A stretch of 64,000 bases of DNA from Monocercomonoides exilis (lineage: Eukaryota > Preaxostyla > Oxymonadida > Polymastigidae): the NCBI GenBank assembly GCA_001643675.2, contig LSRY02000037.1, positions 554,501 through 618,500 on the forward strand, written 5' to 3'. Numbering within the stretch: the first letter of the stretch is position 1; every line of letters starts with the position of its first letter. Of this stretch, positions 34,576 through 47,291 are shown piece by piece. The notes under the pieces are model-generated. The model saw nothing but the letters and a program-made list of their open reading frames with translations. It ran no database searches and was not told the origin of the DNA. The position numbers were made by a program, and so were the translations under genes.

Positions 34576-35892
34576 TTTAAATGAGATCGCTTTACTCAGT
34601 TGTTGATGAAGAGTGTACTGCAATTTCTTCTTCGCCTTCTTCTTATTCTTTAAAAAAATAAATTTGAATCAAGTGCAGGAAAGAATAACGGAAATCCTCT
34701 CTCTTTTGCTTATCCATATATTGTGCACACTCTGTTTAAAATATGATAAGTTGAATTTGAGAGAAGTCCTTTTCCTTTTTTTGTGATTGGCAACATTCAG
34801 TGTTTCATCTTAACTGTATGAAATGTTTCTTCTGTTTAAAAAAAACTCCTCGATCTGCTTACTGTTGCTTGCATGTTCTCATTTCACGATTGCTATGTTT
34901 CATCATTTAATCTTCATCTCTCTTCTCGATTCATTTGAAACAGTTGTGAATTTTTTTTTGCACTATTGTGTTGATAAAATCAAGAGCAGAGCCTATCCGT
35001 TAGCATATTTCTTTGTATTTCGCATTTGTTGGATCCAATTCACAGTCAGCTATAAAACGTTCTAGAACTCACGATTCCATGCAGCAATCTTTCCTTATTA
35101 ATTTTCAAACAATGCTGCCTGCAAATTTCAACAAAGTTAAGTTCGAATAATTGACATTCTTCAAAAATGCACAATTGATTTTTGACTTCTATAATCTACA
35201 GATGATTGTTATTAATGTTTGTGAAAACTTCAAGAAAATGATTTTGAATAAGAATGTTTTCGGTAATTCAATTTCTATCGACATTATCATCAGCGATCTT
35301 TAAACAAAAGAATAGTTTCCACACATTAATGCTGGAATTTATGCTCCAAATTTTACGCAATTCAAAGATAATCATCTTCAAAATTGGTTTAATGGTATTG
35401 GTTATCGCCTGTTATTCATTGATTGATCCTAAGTCATTCTTTATTCCAAAAAAAAATTGATTCAACAAATGAAATGTTTTTTTTTTTAAATAAAAAAGAA
35501 ATGAAATCAGAAATTTCAATCAAATTCTTTTATTATTTTTTCAAAGTAAGTCCAATAAAGTAAACAAAGCTATTTTATGAACTGTCTGAGTTTTAAATTT
35601 GTTTTAAATATAGTGTTTACAAACCTTTTCAAGGAATTGATAAAAACATATATTTTATTTTTTAATTGACACATTTTCTTTAACAAGAACTCACACATAT
35701 TAAAGCTCCAACTCACTTCCTATCTCCCCAGTTCCATCCACACAGATGCGCAGATAAACGCTGACTGCAAGATACGTCACACCATATTAGATGGAATAGC
35801 ACAGATCTTTTGCTGTCCCGCATTTCTTGATATCCTTCACTCATTTCCCTTCAATCGATGAAACAACAATCGTCTCAGATAGGGAAGTCATT
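34576..35892. other. No recognisable gene
   Basis: AT-rich. The small frames at 34823-35065 and 35254-35460 are hydrophobic and low-complexity. Possibly decayed 3' flank of the neighbouring relic near 35.7-35.9 kb. Confidence 0.35.
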
Positions 35893-36569
35893 ATTTAAAC
35901 ATTCAGATCCACTGCTTCTGCGCTTTCCTCATAAATCCCAAATATCGCGTTGTATCGCACAAATTCACTCTCCCTCAAGTCAAGCTTGTGCAGTATCTCA
36001 TTGATCTGTGTCGAGATGTTCTGGCACTCAATGAAAATGTCTCTCCATTTATTTCCGCTGTTCAAGTCAAACTTTTTCTTCTCAAACAGCATTCACAGCT
36101 CACCTGAACACTTCAGCGCCAGTTATAATCCCCCTCCTTGATTCATCGTCACAGAGCATACACACTGAATAACATTCGAATTCACCGCCCGGATCATGCT
36201 TTCCTTGCTCAGGTCAGCAAACACTGCTCCCCCTTTCGCTGAAGCACCTGCTGCACACGCTTCAAGCATGCTGTTGCTAATCTCCACATCAGTCGTCAGC
36301 GTTGTCGGTTCAGTCAGCACTCTCGCTCCACCAGCCAGTCGTATCACTCGTTGGATTGATGAATCTCTCAACATCAGATAACTCTCTCAATTTCCTTCGC
36401 TATGCAGGGGTTCTTCCATCGCAATCACTGACCCATTTCCCACCACGCTGCTGAACACGCTCACATAAGTCATTTTGCACTGGTAGCTTCTCGCCACATC
36501 CGTTTCATTGCTTTTCATCTTGTTTTCCTCAATGAAAAGCCCTTTCAAATTCAAACTTCCAGATATCAT
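35893..36569 (-). pseudogene. Pectin-lyase-like repeat surface protein relic
   Basis: The minus strand reads a colinear string of parallel beta-helix-like elements: LTTDVEISNSMLEACAAG, GGAVFADLSKESMI, VTMNQGGG, then LALKCSGEL and FIECQNISTQINE. Alternating Gly-rich turns, small hydrophobic strands and the C..I/V pattern suit right-handed beta-helix proteins, which form large surface families in oxymonads (inference). Breaks are TGA at 36387, TAA near 36122 and TGA near 36092; no frameshift is needed. No signal peptide or membrane anchor is preserved. Confidence 0.55.
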
Positions 36570-37399
36570 GAAATAATAAAGAAATCATTGAACAATGAGA
36601 TGGCGAAGCTTTTATCGAAAGAAAAAAACAAAGTGCAATTAAAATTGATCTCTTGCCACTTTCAAAAAGCAAAACTCCTTGATTCATTTGAAAGACTAAT
36701 AAATTAAAATGAATAAAAAAACGGAAATAATTGTTGAAAACTTATTATTTTTACCATTTTTTGCTTTCTCGAATCAAATTTCAATTGATGTTGTTCTGAG
36801 TTCAGAGTCATTTGTTTGCATAAATACAACCCAATAAGAATAAGGATGCAAATGATATTAATTTGAGAATCAATAACTTCAAATTTTTGTGACTCAAAGC
36901 AGAAACAAAAAATGCTCACATTCGACAGAAAATTGAAAGTCGACATCAAAAATTTTCAATGAAACATTATATTGAGAAATTTCAGAACGAAAAAAATTCA
37001 TACAAACTTTGGAATTGTTTCAAATAATATTATTCTTTGCTTTCTGAACAGATTTTCTTTGTTAAACCAACTTTGAACAATTTTTTTGTGAAGTCAATTT
37101 CTTCTCCTTTCTGTTTTAAGAAGATTGACTAAAAAACTTTTTTGTCAAGCAATTTCGCTTCCAAACCCTTCTGAAAAAGCAATTAATCATCTTCAAAAAA
37201 AAGTTTTCATGAAAAATGGTTTTTCTCCAAAATTGATTGTGTTGTATCTGATCTGAATGTGACATATTCAAGATGTACATAATATACAGATAAAATACAT
37301 TGATTAGAGCAACATCGAAAAGAATGATAGAAAATATTATTATCAAGGCTCATGCGGATTTATGATCCCAAAAAGAATCACCCATATTTTTTTTTTAGT
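36570..37399. other. AT-rich spacer
   Basis: Two minus-strand frames (36704-36949, 37116-37346) are hydrophobic and AT-driven, without motifs. No gene recognised. Confidence 0.35.
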
Positions 37400-37600
37400 T
37401 AATTTTGTTTTAAATTCATGTTTATGAAAAATTTGAATATTATAAATCAGATTTTTATTCCAATACACCAAAAGTTTCGAAAATTGAAATAATAACTTCA
37501 TTAAATATTTTTTTCCATTTTGGAAACTTTTTGTGTATTGGAATGAAAATCTGATTTATGATATTCAAATATTTTATAAACATGAATATCAAACAAAAAT
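37400..37600. mobile_element. Second palindromic MITE-like element
   Basis: Inverted arms of roughly 80 bp (ATTTTGTTTTAAATTCATG..., TTGAATATTATAAATCAGAT, TTATTCCAATACACCAAAAG and their complements) around a short AT spacer. Different sequence from the palindrome at 19.8 kb. Confidence 0.7.
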
Positions 37601-38616
37601 AACTTCAAAATACAGGTCTAAATTTTTTTTTGTAAAGTTCCTTTTGTTTTATTTTCAGGTGAAAATGAAAATTTAATATTTTCATTAAAATTTTATTCCA
37701 ACTCATCAACTTTCACCAGTATGTAATTTATCACATTGTCAAGATTTTGTTTTCATGACAGCGAAATTTGGTGAGTGGGAACAGAAATTTGATCGAAATA
37801 TGAATCTTTTATTTTATTTGAAAATAAAACAAAAGGAACTTTTCCAAAAAATTAAGACGAATTTATATATTCTCACTTTTTGCAATTATTTTTTATTCTC
37901 CTTCACTTTCTCCTTCACCGTCACTTTCTTCTTTTCTTCAACTTCTTCAACTTCTTCGTTTCTCAATTTTTTTGTGTGTTTTTTGAGAAAAAAAAACACA
38001 TTTATAAGATTGATTAAATATTTGTTTTTTTCTTAATACTCTCAGAAAAATAATTAATATGATATGGCTGAATTTTTTTGAAAAGTGACATCAGATCAAT
38101 AATCTGACCCAGGGAAGTTATAATTTTATCATTCCGTTTCCATAATTCAAATGAAAAAATCAAACCTTTTCAACAATGTTTGTTGGTTCATTGCAAACTT
38201 CTTTGTGAGAAAAAACAATTTGAAACAAAAAATAATATATCCAATTTTATAATCAAAATGAAAATTTCAGTTTTTGAATATGAAAAGGTTTTATTAGCTT
38301 GGACTATTTTGCAACTGCTGATTCGCGAAGTGCACAACGTATTCCTTTATAATTTTTGAACGAAAAATTTTTTTCTCATGTAATTAAGTTGTTTGTTATA
38401 ACAGAAGTTTTTTTATGTACAATTCGTTCCTGAACTTTTCTATAAAACAAAATTTACCTCCACATGTTTGATGCATATGAAAATTGTTTAATTTTAGTGG
38501 TTTGCATTTTGTTTCGACACATAAAATATATAACAATATTTTTCATTTGAACATATTTTTGAATTGAAAAGTTTGTTGATGAAAGCCAACTTTTGTTTCA
38601 TCTATGACGTAACAGA
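37601..38616. other. AT-rich spacer
   Basis: The frame 37755-38036 is a Ser/Phe-rich low-complexity run from a TTCTTCAACTTC repeat. No gene recognised. Confidence 0.35.
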
Positions 38617-39390
38617 CTAAGATATTAATTCGTGCGAATTTTCAGGATGTGGAAGCACAATGAATGCAAATTGTGGATCGATGATGTTTCGTGCAGGGAA
38701 TGAAAGCGAAGTGAAAGTGCATGGAGGATCTTTTGATAGCTTCTTTTGTTTGTAATCCAACGGATTTGGGGAATGAATCCTTCTTCGATAATTGAATAAT
38801 AATCTGCTAACTTGATAACTTCTTCCTTTGGCACAAACACAAAAGTCTGCCCATTGATCAGCTGGAGATACTCTTGCACACACACCTTTTCCTTCATTGC
38901 GGGCATCTTCACACGCTGGAAACATCACACGATCACTCTCTCAAACACATTCTTCACCTCCATCCGTTACAATTTCATTGAAAATTCCACATCTGCTCGG
39001 CATAGATTCTCCTTCTCCAGAATCTTCAAAAATACTTCCTTTTCTTTCTTCTGTGACAAATATGAGCTACCTCTCCGCACTTCTTCATCCATTGTCCCTT
39101 CTGTTACTGCTTCACTCGGTTGCCTCCCTCTCGTCTGCAACACACGTCATGCTCCCGCATTGCCGCCCGCACAGGATAGCACCAAATACTTGTCTCATTG
39201 GAAAAAAGAACGTATGCAACGACATCTGTGTACCATATACCTTTTGAACAATGCTATGTGTTCTTGTAGCGTTGAACATTTGTTGCGGGATCAACTCTCC
39301 ATGAGCTTGCACATTCACCTTCACCGAACTCTTTACTCTCATCGTGTTATTCAGTACCACATCACACACACATACTAACCCGGCTCGCAT
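38617..39390 (-). pseudogene. Decayed minus-strand coding block, surface-family candidate
   Basis: G+C rises sharply at 38.6 kb. The minus strand gives good protein-like segments: VNVQAHGELIPQQMFNA, VFGAILCGRQCGSMTCV, then KEEVIKLADYYSIIEEGFIP. At least two frames are used, with several stops. I do not recognise the domain. Orientation, composition and position next to other relics suggest it belongs to the same large surface-family ruin that runs to 46 kb. Confidence 0.35.
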
Positions 39391-40123
39391 CTTTTCCCAC
39401 TCTTCATCCTTCCTCGCCTTTTGCCCTCCTCATTCACCTCCCACTCTTCGCTCGCATCATTCACAAACTCCTTCACAACTACCGACTTCATCTGCAAGCA
39501 TTTGCCTGGCCCATTCAACCGCAATTTGCGTTTCCTTGTTTGCATTTATCCTTCTCTCTCTCCTTCATTTTTTTCTTCTTCTTTCTTTTCATCAAACGAA
39601 GTCATCTCCTTCACAAACAGCACAGCTGCTGTTTTCATTCTCCAAATAGAAGAACTTCCCCTTCCTCAACTCTTCTCTTATGCCTTCTCCACACAAACCT
39701 GCCGCGCACAAGCATCTGTCAGTGCGGATGCAGACGCTGCTGACGTAAACGTATCGGTGCCTTCAATCATATTCGCAGACGCAAAAGGAAAAGCCATCGC
39801 CCACTCACACGTATCGCTTCCCACACCTTGCCCCTCACATCCAAGTAGATTCCACAAATAGCCCAGATAGAAATGGCTCCACTCGATTAGAGCATTTCGA
39901 AAAGAAGCTACGTGATGATATTATATTTTCCTCTCCTCCTTCGAATGTTCATCCTTCTGAAACTTTGCAATTGGCGCTATCTCTTCTTCTTCCTCAACAC
40001 CACCTCCACCACCATCTTCAAAAGAGCCAAAAGAAACAGAACCAAAGTCAAAATGCTTATTCTCTGTTTCCATATTCAACAGCTTCTTAGTACTTAACTG
40101 AACATCCACAGAAAAAGAGTGGA
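39391..40123 (-). other. Coding-like but broken minus-strand sequence
   Basis: The plus strand is Ser/Pro/Leu-rich in all frames because of CTTC/TCC runs. The minus strand has a Gly/Glu-rich piece (39921-40148) with FGSFEDGGGGGVEEEEE. No domain recognised. Confidence 0.3.
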
Positions 40124-40621
40124 TCATCTGAAATGCTCTTCGAGGCATCGCTCCTGCTTGCTCATCCTCTGTATTGCATTCGATTGCATCAACGTTATCA
40201 GCATCAGCACTGCCAATACACCTGCTCCTGCCGTGTGAACCATCGACATTGCCATTCTTCCACTCAACCTCTCATCTCTTTCCATCTGCTTCGTCTGCCT
40301 CAGCTGCCCTTTCGCTTCAGTTGCAACTCCAAGCAGACACAGCATCAGCTTCAGCTCGTCGTTATTCCGGATGAAGCACGCACTTATTGTGCGAATATCA
40401 CTAAGCTGCACGTAGTTGAAGACAATCTTCTATATGTCAGATGGAATCCCTTCGAACTTATGAATAAATTCCCTTATTTCCGCAACATTCGTGTCCTTCA
40501 TCATGCAGATTCGAATAATCTTCTCTTTCATCTTCTTCACCGTCACTTCCATCTTCGACAAATCCCCTCTTTCGTTCAATGCTCGAACTAATATTTTTCT
40601 AATGCTGCTCTTCCTTCTCAT
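40124..40621 (-). pseudogene. Helical protein segment, one nonsense codon
   Basis: A 166-codon frame broken only by a TAG near 40430 (Gln CAG would fit). It reads KMEVTVKKMKEKIIRICMMK, EIREFIHKFEGIPSDI, then LSDIRTISACFIRNNDELK and LMLCLLGVATEAKG, ending with a hydrophobic stretch that could be one membrane span (AGAGVLAVLMLITLM). The codon pattern looks real. I do not recognise the family. Probably part of the surrounding minus-strand ruin. Confidence 0.4.
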
Positions 40622-41332
40622 TTTTCTGCTTCTTCAATCAACTCACCAACATTTAATTCCGATTAATGCGTGATCTCAAACAGCTTCTCCTCTTCTTTCT
40701 CGTCTCTTTCTTGCGACTTCAGCTGCCCTTCCGCTTTCTCCACCAGAGCCACACGCCTCCTCACACTCTTCTCCAGCTATTCTTCGCCTTCTGCCCCAGT
40801 TTCATAAGCCTCGCCAGAACAAATACTTGCTCCGCTGCATTTAGCCAAGCAGACAAAGCCGGCTCTGAATAATTCCTCGTTCAGCCCCACATCATATGTG
40901 CCCAGAAAATAGTGGTTAATCATCCACTTCTTTTTGCTTGCCAAACTCAGCTGAATGGCTTTCACAGAGAATTTCTTATCCTTTTTGTATTGCTAAACAG
41001 TCTTCTCCTCACACGCAAATTCATTGTATCGATAGCAAAGCTCTCAGAATTTATTCTTCTTTTCTTACCAACTTGCTCAACTCCTCAAACACATTGCAAC
41101 ACTCTTAAAAAGCTCTCACTTTAGCAGCACGCTTCTTCTTTTCCTTCTCCTTCTCCTTTTCCTTCCTCCTCATACTCCTTCTTTCTCCTTTTCTAACCTG
41201 TGTTTTCCTTCTCCTTCTGCACAGACTCAGATCCACGCCCACTACCTTCGCAACTGCGTGCTCATCGTCTATCACCACTAAAGGCTGAGTGCTCTGCACC
41301 TTCGCTGCAATCACATCAGTCGGGATAACCAC
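40622..41332 (-). pseudogene. Coiled-coil segment of decayed minus-strand gene
   Basis: Frames include SVRRRVALVEKAEGQLKSQ, a Lys/Glu coiled coil, and 41332-41105 reading MVIPTDVIAAKVQSTQPLV, then a run of KEKEKEKEKKK. The latter resembles the start of cytoplasmic tails in the same family. Broken in several places. Confidence 0.35.
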
Positions 41333-43000
41333 AACATCCTCTTCCCTTCCATTGTCGCTTTATTCAACTCAACCGTCGTTGTCTCCCCCAAAAATCAAAT
41401 GTTCTTCCAGTTCAACGACGCTCCCATTCATTCTCCAATCACTCTGTTCATCATCATCTTCATTTTTTTCCTTCCCATCGAGACTGCCATCATCTCTATG
41501 CTTGCTGCAACTTCGCAGATCGTATCCCCTGCAACTGTGCTCGCCTCCTTCCTCCAAATCTTCTGCATCACAATCCTATGCATCAGTGCAGACTGCGAAT
41601 CCTTAGTATTCCTTCGCCGCGCTGCTGACGTCTGGCTTCGCTGGATGTATTCTTGCTATATGTCCAGCCTCTTTTTTGATGTATTGTACGAAAACTACCC
41701 TCTCGCCTTCTGCAACTATGCCTCCATTCCCTCACCTTGTAATATCTGCTGCGTCTCCGGATCTGGTTCCCCGTCTAACACACTCCCAAACGCATGTTCT
41801 CACTTCATCTCTGCACAATTGGTCAGAATCATCTTCACATCACATACTTCTGCTCCTTCTCTGCTCTGCCGTGAAGCTTCAATTCCCTTCTCCGTTGTGA
41901 ACTTCACCTTCACTGAATCATCCATGCGCAATGTCTTACGACGCTTACACTCCACAGCACAGCAGCCGAAGCTTCATCTCAATGTGCACATTCGCAAGGC
42001 GGATCAGCTCATCTTGGCTAGCAAAGATACCACAAGCAGGCTCGCACTCCTCTGCTTTGTACCTGAAACGTTCGACACTAACACAAAACTGGTCTTCCTA
42101 GTCTTCTTCAATAGTCTTCTTCATCCATGCCACCCCCCTGTTGCATATGGAACCAAAATCTCGCAAGGCTCCAGAAACGACTACTTCTTCGGTGTTGTGC
42201 TTATGCTGCATTTCCGTTCGTTGATTCACGACGCTGCACGACTTCTTGGAAGCAGCATGTTCAGTTCGTCCGGTACAGTCACAGGCCTCTTATCCGCTAA
42301 ACACACGTCTCATTCGCTGACTTCCTTGTTGGATCAGAACACTTCTCTTCGGCTTACCACCAGATTAAACAACAACGAGTATTCTGCTCTTCCGCTTGAA
42401 TTCTTCTTCCACTCCAACTTCCTCCGCCTTTTCTCGCTCTTCCAGTTATGCAAATACAATTGTCACTGACGATAATGATATATCCTTTTTCCTTATCTCA
42501 ACTCTCACCAGGGCCTTCTTCGGCATCTCTTTTTCTCTTTCTCTCTCTCCCACTTTGCATTCTGCAGCATCCAGCCCTATCACTTAGTTGTCCAGCTTCT
42601 CCACCACACGCCTCGACTGCCGCGATCGCGAAACCAACAGCTCTTTCGCCTTCGGCAGCTGCGACGTGTCAAATAGATCGTAGATCAACTGGATCACAAT
42701 CGCATCCACCGCAAAGATCCGCTTGCTCCCCGACTTAATGCACTCCAATTCTCAAGATACAGAAGCGGCTCCACTTGCTGAACTGAAAGCACCATCAGTC
42801 GCGCTACAACATTCCCGCAAAGAGTCTACAGCGCTTATTAACAATAACATTTGCTGTGCATGCGCACAAGCAACATCAGGCATCTCAATCTTTAAGCACC
42901 TCTCAATATCATTGTTAGTCTCTGATTCCGATAAATTTGACTCAGATGCAGCAGAAGCATCTGAAAGATCAATCAGTTATTTAATAAACCAATGAAATAA
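41333..43000 (-). pseudogene. Decayed minus-strand surface-family gene, second block
   Basis: At 42590-42720 the minus strand reads KRIFAVDAIVIQLIYDLFDT, SQLPKAKELLVSRSRQS, then VVEKLDN. The nucleotide sequence around GCCTCGACTGC is repeated at 45.5-45.6 kb, so two related copies lie in the same orientation. Frames in 41.4-42.5 kb change repeatedly. The 356-codon plus-strand frame over 41399-42469 runs antisense to these pieces and has no motifs; I treat it as a shadow. Confidence 0.4.
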
Positions 43001-43769
43001 TAACAGCGAAAATAAATGTGAGTCAAGAATTGAATCTTAAAAACAAAAAACGAGAACCTTTTTTTCCCTTCATTATAAATATGCTGCTTTTGTTAAATTA
43101 AAAATTCTGTCTAAAATTTTTGTTATTGAGTTTGTAATAGTTTTTTTGAACACAACCGTTGAAATCTGGTGCAATTATTTCTTTTGTGTATTGATGAATT
43201 TTTTTGTTGAAAAATACAAGAAAAAAAGACAAAACAAGCAACTTTTCATCTATTCTTATTCCAACAAGTAATAATGACAAAATTTTCGTTTCTATTCAGA
43301 ATATCAAACGAATATTCAAACGAATGTAATGAAAAAGATGAAAACAAATGCAAATAATAAATAAAAAACAAATAAACAGAAAAATGATATTTCCCAACGC
43401 TAATTCGAAAAAAATAAAAAAGTTAATATAATATTTGCGTATTTGGAACTCAATTATTGTTGATAAGAGCGAAAAAAGTTAACACAATAACAAATATTAT
43501 TTTTTATGGGAATGGAATGATCAAAATTTTGTGATCTTTTTTGATCTTTTGTGGGACAAAATTAAAGTCATGGAACTTTTCAAAAAAATTTAGACATATA
43601 TAACAGGAGAATTTACAGAAATGGAGCTATTTGATGGATCAATAATTTTTTGAAAGAAAATGGACGATGCTAATGCAGATGAAACAGAATGAAAATTATT
43701 TCATCATTATACATTTCTTTTTTTCATCACTGCCTTATGAAATATAATCTCTAACAGTCTCTCCCTCAG
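43001..43769. other. AT-rich spacer between relics
   Basis: No gene seen. G+C drops abruptly here, separating two G+C-richer decayed blocks. Confidence 0.45.
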
Positions 43770-45640
43770 CGATTGCCCAAAACGGATCACAACTTCCACC
43801 TCGTTCCCTCTTCAGCTGCAGCACCACCAGCTCCACCAGCATCATTGTCATCAGGTGCGACATTCACCTCCCTTCTTTCTTTATCACAACTGATTGCATT
43901 GACTCCGCCTGTTCACTCATCACCACTTCCACCCTTCCTTTTAACAGACACAACATGAAGCATGCTCAATCTTTTTTTTCTTTCCTGATTGCACTCTTCG
44001 CTATCATTTTGTTTTCTTACAACGATAGAGGAACATTCATATAAGCTGCAGAACACATATCCGGCAGCTGGAATTTCAGCAAAAAGAAATTGTTGAACAG
44101 GAAGGTCTGTATCTCAGAAGCCAACCACAGAATATAGCATATAGAAGATCCACAGGTTCCACGCCTTCATTGCTCTCTAATGCTTCTCCTCTTTTTTTCC
44201 AAAGAAATCCAGCAGAAGCCCAAAAAACAAAGTGTGTTAACTTTCTCTTTCTCCGGATTCAGCACTTTAAAATTCAAAAAATGCAATCACATCCCATTGT
44301 CTGATGTGTCTTCAAGCACCGTGCTGATTCACTTTCTGCACATCTGGAACGAAACAATCAGGAAGTTCTCTCTCTTTTCTATCAGCTGCTTCGGCAGCAC
44401 CTTTTCAAACAACACAGTGAATCAGAGCAGGAACAATGACTTTTCATCTTCCATGAAAAACTCTCGCACAAACTTCCCAAACAGCAGCACACATGCAACG
44501 TTTAACCGGAAAAGCTTTTCTCAGCGGATCATCACCTTCCAAACCACCTAGCTTCTCTTCTGCTGCAGAAACTTATGTGCAAGGACCAATTGCTGTTTTT
44601 CAATCACCTCCATTAACAGAGCCATCTGCTCGTTTGTCTTATGCACATGCAAGCCCAACAGCTTCATCAGCATCTTCATTTTCCTTCTTCATCTAGTTCA
44701 TCTTCTGATGCACAGTTGCATCCTCTCCTCCTTCACCACTACCACCTCCACCACCATTGGCCCCAGCGCCGTTCTTCTCTGATCTCTTGCTTGTCTCTGA
44801 CTTTGTTCCTTCGAATCAGTCTTCTCCTCCACCATTGCTGTTTTCTTCTCCATTAACACTCGCTCCGCTCGTCACTTTCTCAGCAACAACCTTCCAAGTG
44901 GAATCCGACTCGATCATCGCAGTGCTGCAATCCCCGATGCTCTCTGCAAACTTCTCATGTAAATTTTTTCGCAGCCCCTATGGCAGGATCCACTTCGTTG
45001 AAGACGAAACCACCTCAACTCCCGCAGACGACAACGAAGAAAGCGTGCCAAACGGTTCACGTGCACCAACTCCTGCCCCTGACCCTGCTCCCTCACTGTC
45101 CTCACTCTCCAATCCGCCCTGCTTCGTCTAGCGCTCCTTCTCCATCTCAATCCCCATATCGATCAGCTTTTCCTTCCACTTCATCTCCACCAGCTGCTCC
45201 TGCAGCTCCTTCATCTTTACGTTGAGCTTCTCGCTCAGCTCCAGGATCTTCCTCTCCCGCATCTGGATGATCTTGTCCTTCTCCTGCAGCTGCTCCGCCA
45301 GCTCGCTCGTCCGTTTAGCCTCCTTTTCCTTTCCAACTTCTTCTTCTTCTTTTTCTTCTTGCAAATTCAGTACAATCGCTGCAGGCGACAGAACCACATC
45401 TTCCTTCATCAGCCACTCTGCCCCACCGCCTCCAGCGCCTTCTCCGCAATCTCTCCAACTTCATTCACTGCAACCATTCGCTAACTCATTTTGTTGACCA
45501 GCTTCATCACTCCGCACGCCTCGACTGCTTCTATCGGTTCTCCAGCCGTTCAGTGGCCAATGAAGCAAGTGATAGATCAAGCGGATTGCAGATTGGCAGG
45601 ATCGCATTACATCAACCGCTGTTTATATCTGCTTCTTTAA
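43770..45640 (-). pseudogene. Decayed surface-family gene with cytoplasmic coiled coil
   Basis: The clearest piece, 45128-45409, reads KEDVVLSPAAIVLNLQEEKE, then a heptad-like stretch (SELAEQLQEKDKIIQMRERK and KMKELQEQLVEMKWKEKL): a long coiled coil. Upstream, RMVAVNEVGEIAEKALEA matches the fragment at 34.37 kb. Downstream (44.9-45.1 kb) minus-strand pieces are charged and frameshifted. The remainder to 43.77 kb is coding-like but has changing frames and stops. An extracellular beta-helix part with a membrane anchor and a coiled tail is my inference for the original protein. Confidence 0.4.
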
Positions 45641-46111
45641 CGATTTCTTTCTCTGCAAGTCCTCAAGAAACGGGAGCAGAGCCAGAAATGGAACGGAAAG
45701 CATCATTCATTGAGCGGACACAGCACGTTCTGTTCAGCTTGGCGCAGAAAGCCAACATTGATACCTCGGAGTGCTTTCAGTAGTGATTGAAGTGAATAAA
45801 GTGAATGAAGTGATTGCAGCTATGGAAGTGACAACAACACAGCTGCATTAGGCACGTCAATCCTCTGCCACCTAACGTTGTAGTACAGTATTTTGTCTCA
45901 GGTGTGAGATGAAACCACAGCAGATTCATTCGAAGATTCAACAGTAGGTGCCAATTATGATATGATGATCTTATCCCTTGGTGTATTGTTCTCTTCGCTT
46001 CAAAGCCTCCGAAATAGCAAAGGAAAATTGTATGCAACTCCAGTTGAAGATGACGAAAATGAAAAAAATTCAAAGAGAAAAGATAACTGCTGAACTGCGC
46101 TGGCCAGAACA
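45641..46111. other. Junction between surface-family relic and DIRS element 2
   Basis: A short plus frame (45553-45783) ends FSLAQKANIDTSECFQ; I cannot place it. I searched by eye for the left terminal repeat of the DIRS element here and found none. Confidence 0.3.
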
Positions 46112-47101
46112 GACATCACAACAAAGGGGAAAAGAGACTCATTAGAAGCGAGCAGAGTGATTTAACGCCTCCAGCCTGCCCTCGAATCGGGCTTTGAAGC
46201 AGCGAAAGCGATCGCAGCCCTTACAGCAAAGGAGCTGAAGAGAACTCACCAGTTTGAGGAGGATAAAGAGCGGCTTAGAGGACTGTTTTGCGCTTATGCG
46301 CTTATTACAGACTGTATTAGCAGAATTAACCTACAAAAGGTTATACCCCAATCAGGTTGGGAAAGCGCGAAAGGCTTTTTTGAAGGAGGAATGTCAAAAG
46401 ATGTTCCGGAGAACCTGAGGAAGTTGGTAAATAGCACCAGCTTTTTTCAAGCAGAGGGGGATGTTTCAGGATTCGAAGTATCACCAGTTTCCCCAACAGC
46501 CTTCGGCCTTGTCGCAGCCAGGAGCTGACGCTCAAGGAGGTACATCACAGGCAGGAACGCTCAGGGCTTCGCTTACAGACAGTTCCAAAAGCAGGGCTTC
46601 GATGGGAGTTTCACGATTTTCAAGATAAGAAGGTGATCAACACAGGCCCTTCCACAGCATACCCCAGCATCACCTGGGAGAGTTGCTTCGATCACAGTTC
46701 CCCTCCCCCAGCTCCCCAGAGGATTCGGGGGGGACCAGCTACAGGTACAGCTTCTGGATCGAGCCAATGGGACTGGAAGAGGCGAGGGGGAAGGAGTCCG
46801 CGCTTTGCCGCGAGATCGAGAGAGGAGAGAGAGAAGCAAATTACAGCGATATGAATACACAACGAGCAACCGTAGCTCCGGGCGAGAAGCGATCGGAGAC
46901 AGAAATGCAGAAACAACAGGTGAACGTCAAAGAGACTCTGAGCTCGTTAGACCAAAGGAAGGAGAGAGAACGAGAAATCACAGGAGAATCGGAGAGACAG
47001 ATATCGATTGAAGATGTGCAACAAAAGGCAACGAGAACAGAAGAAGACTCCACATATCCCCGAGTGACGAGACAGATGAGCGAGAGGAGGAACGAGAATT
47101 G
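46112..47101 (+). pseudogene. gag-like protein of DIRS element 2
   Basis: 46166-46528 reads one frame, LQPALESGFEAAKAIAALTA, then helical HQFEEDKERLRGLFCAYALI, GWESAKGFFEGGMSKDVPEN and a Gln/Phe-rich linker. A TAA (46163) interrupts the start. After a shift, 46683-47101 gives a strongly charged Arg/Glu-rich tail (SREIERGERE-type composition), as DIRS gag-like proteins often have. No zinc knuckle. The role as a nucleic-acid-binding structural protein is inferred from position. Confidence 0.5.
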
Positions 47102-47291
47102 AGTCTTGAGAGCTTCTGGGACTGTTATCGGGTCCCCAATTGGGAGCACACTGGAGGTGAGCTCGAAGACAGCAATCGCAGAAACTCTCGAAGGGGAAGA
47201 GGATACACAGATTCAGCATGGCCACAAGACGCCAGAAGTGAATGGGAGTACAGTGATTGGACCACCGTAAGAGCAACTTCCTGGGAGACTG

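Noticed and set aside
41399-42469. 356-codon plus-strand ORF
   Set aside because: No motif, low-complexity Ser/Leu/Phe composition, and it lies antisense to protein-like minus-strand segments that repeat at 45.5 kb. Probably a shadow.
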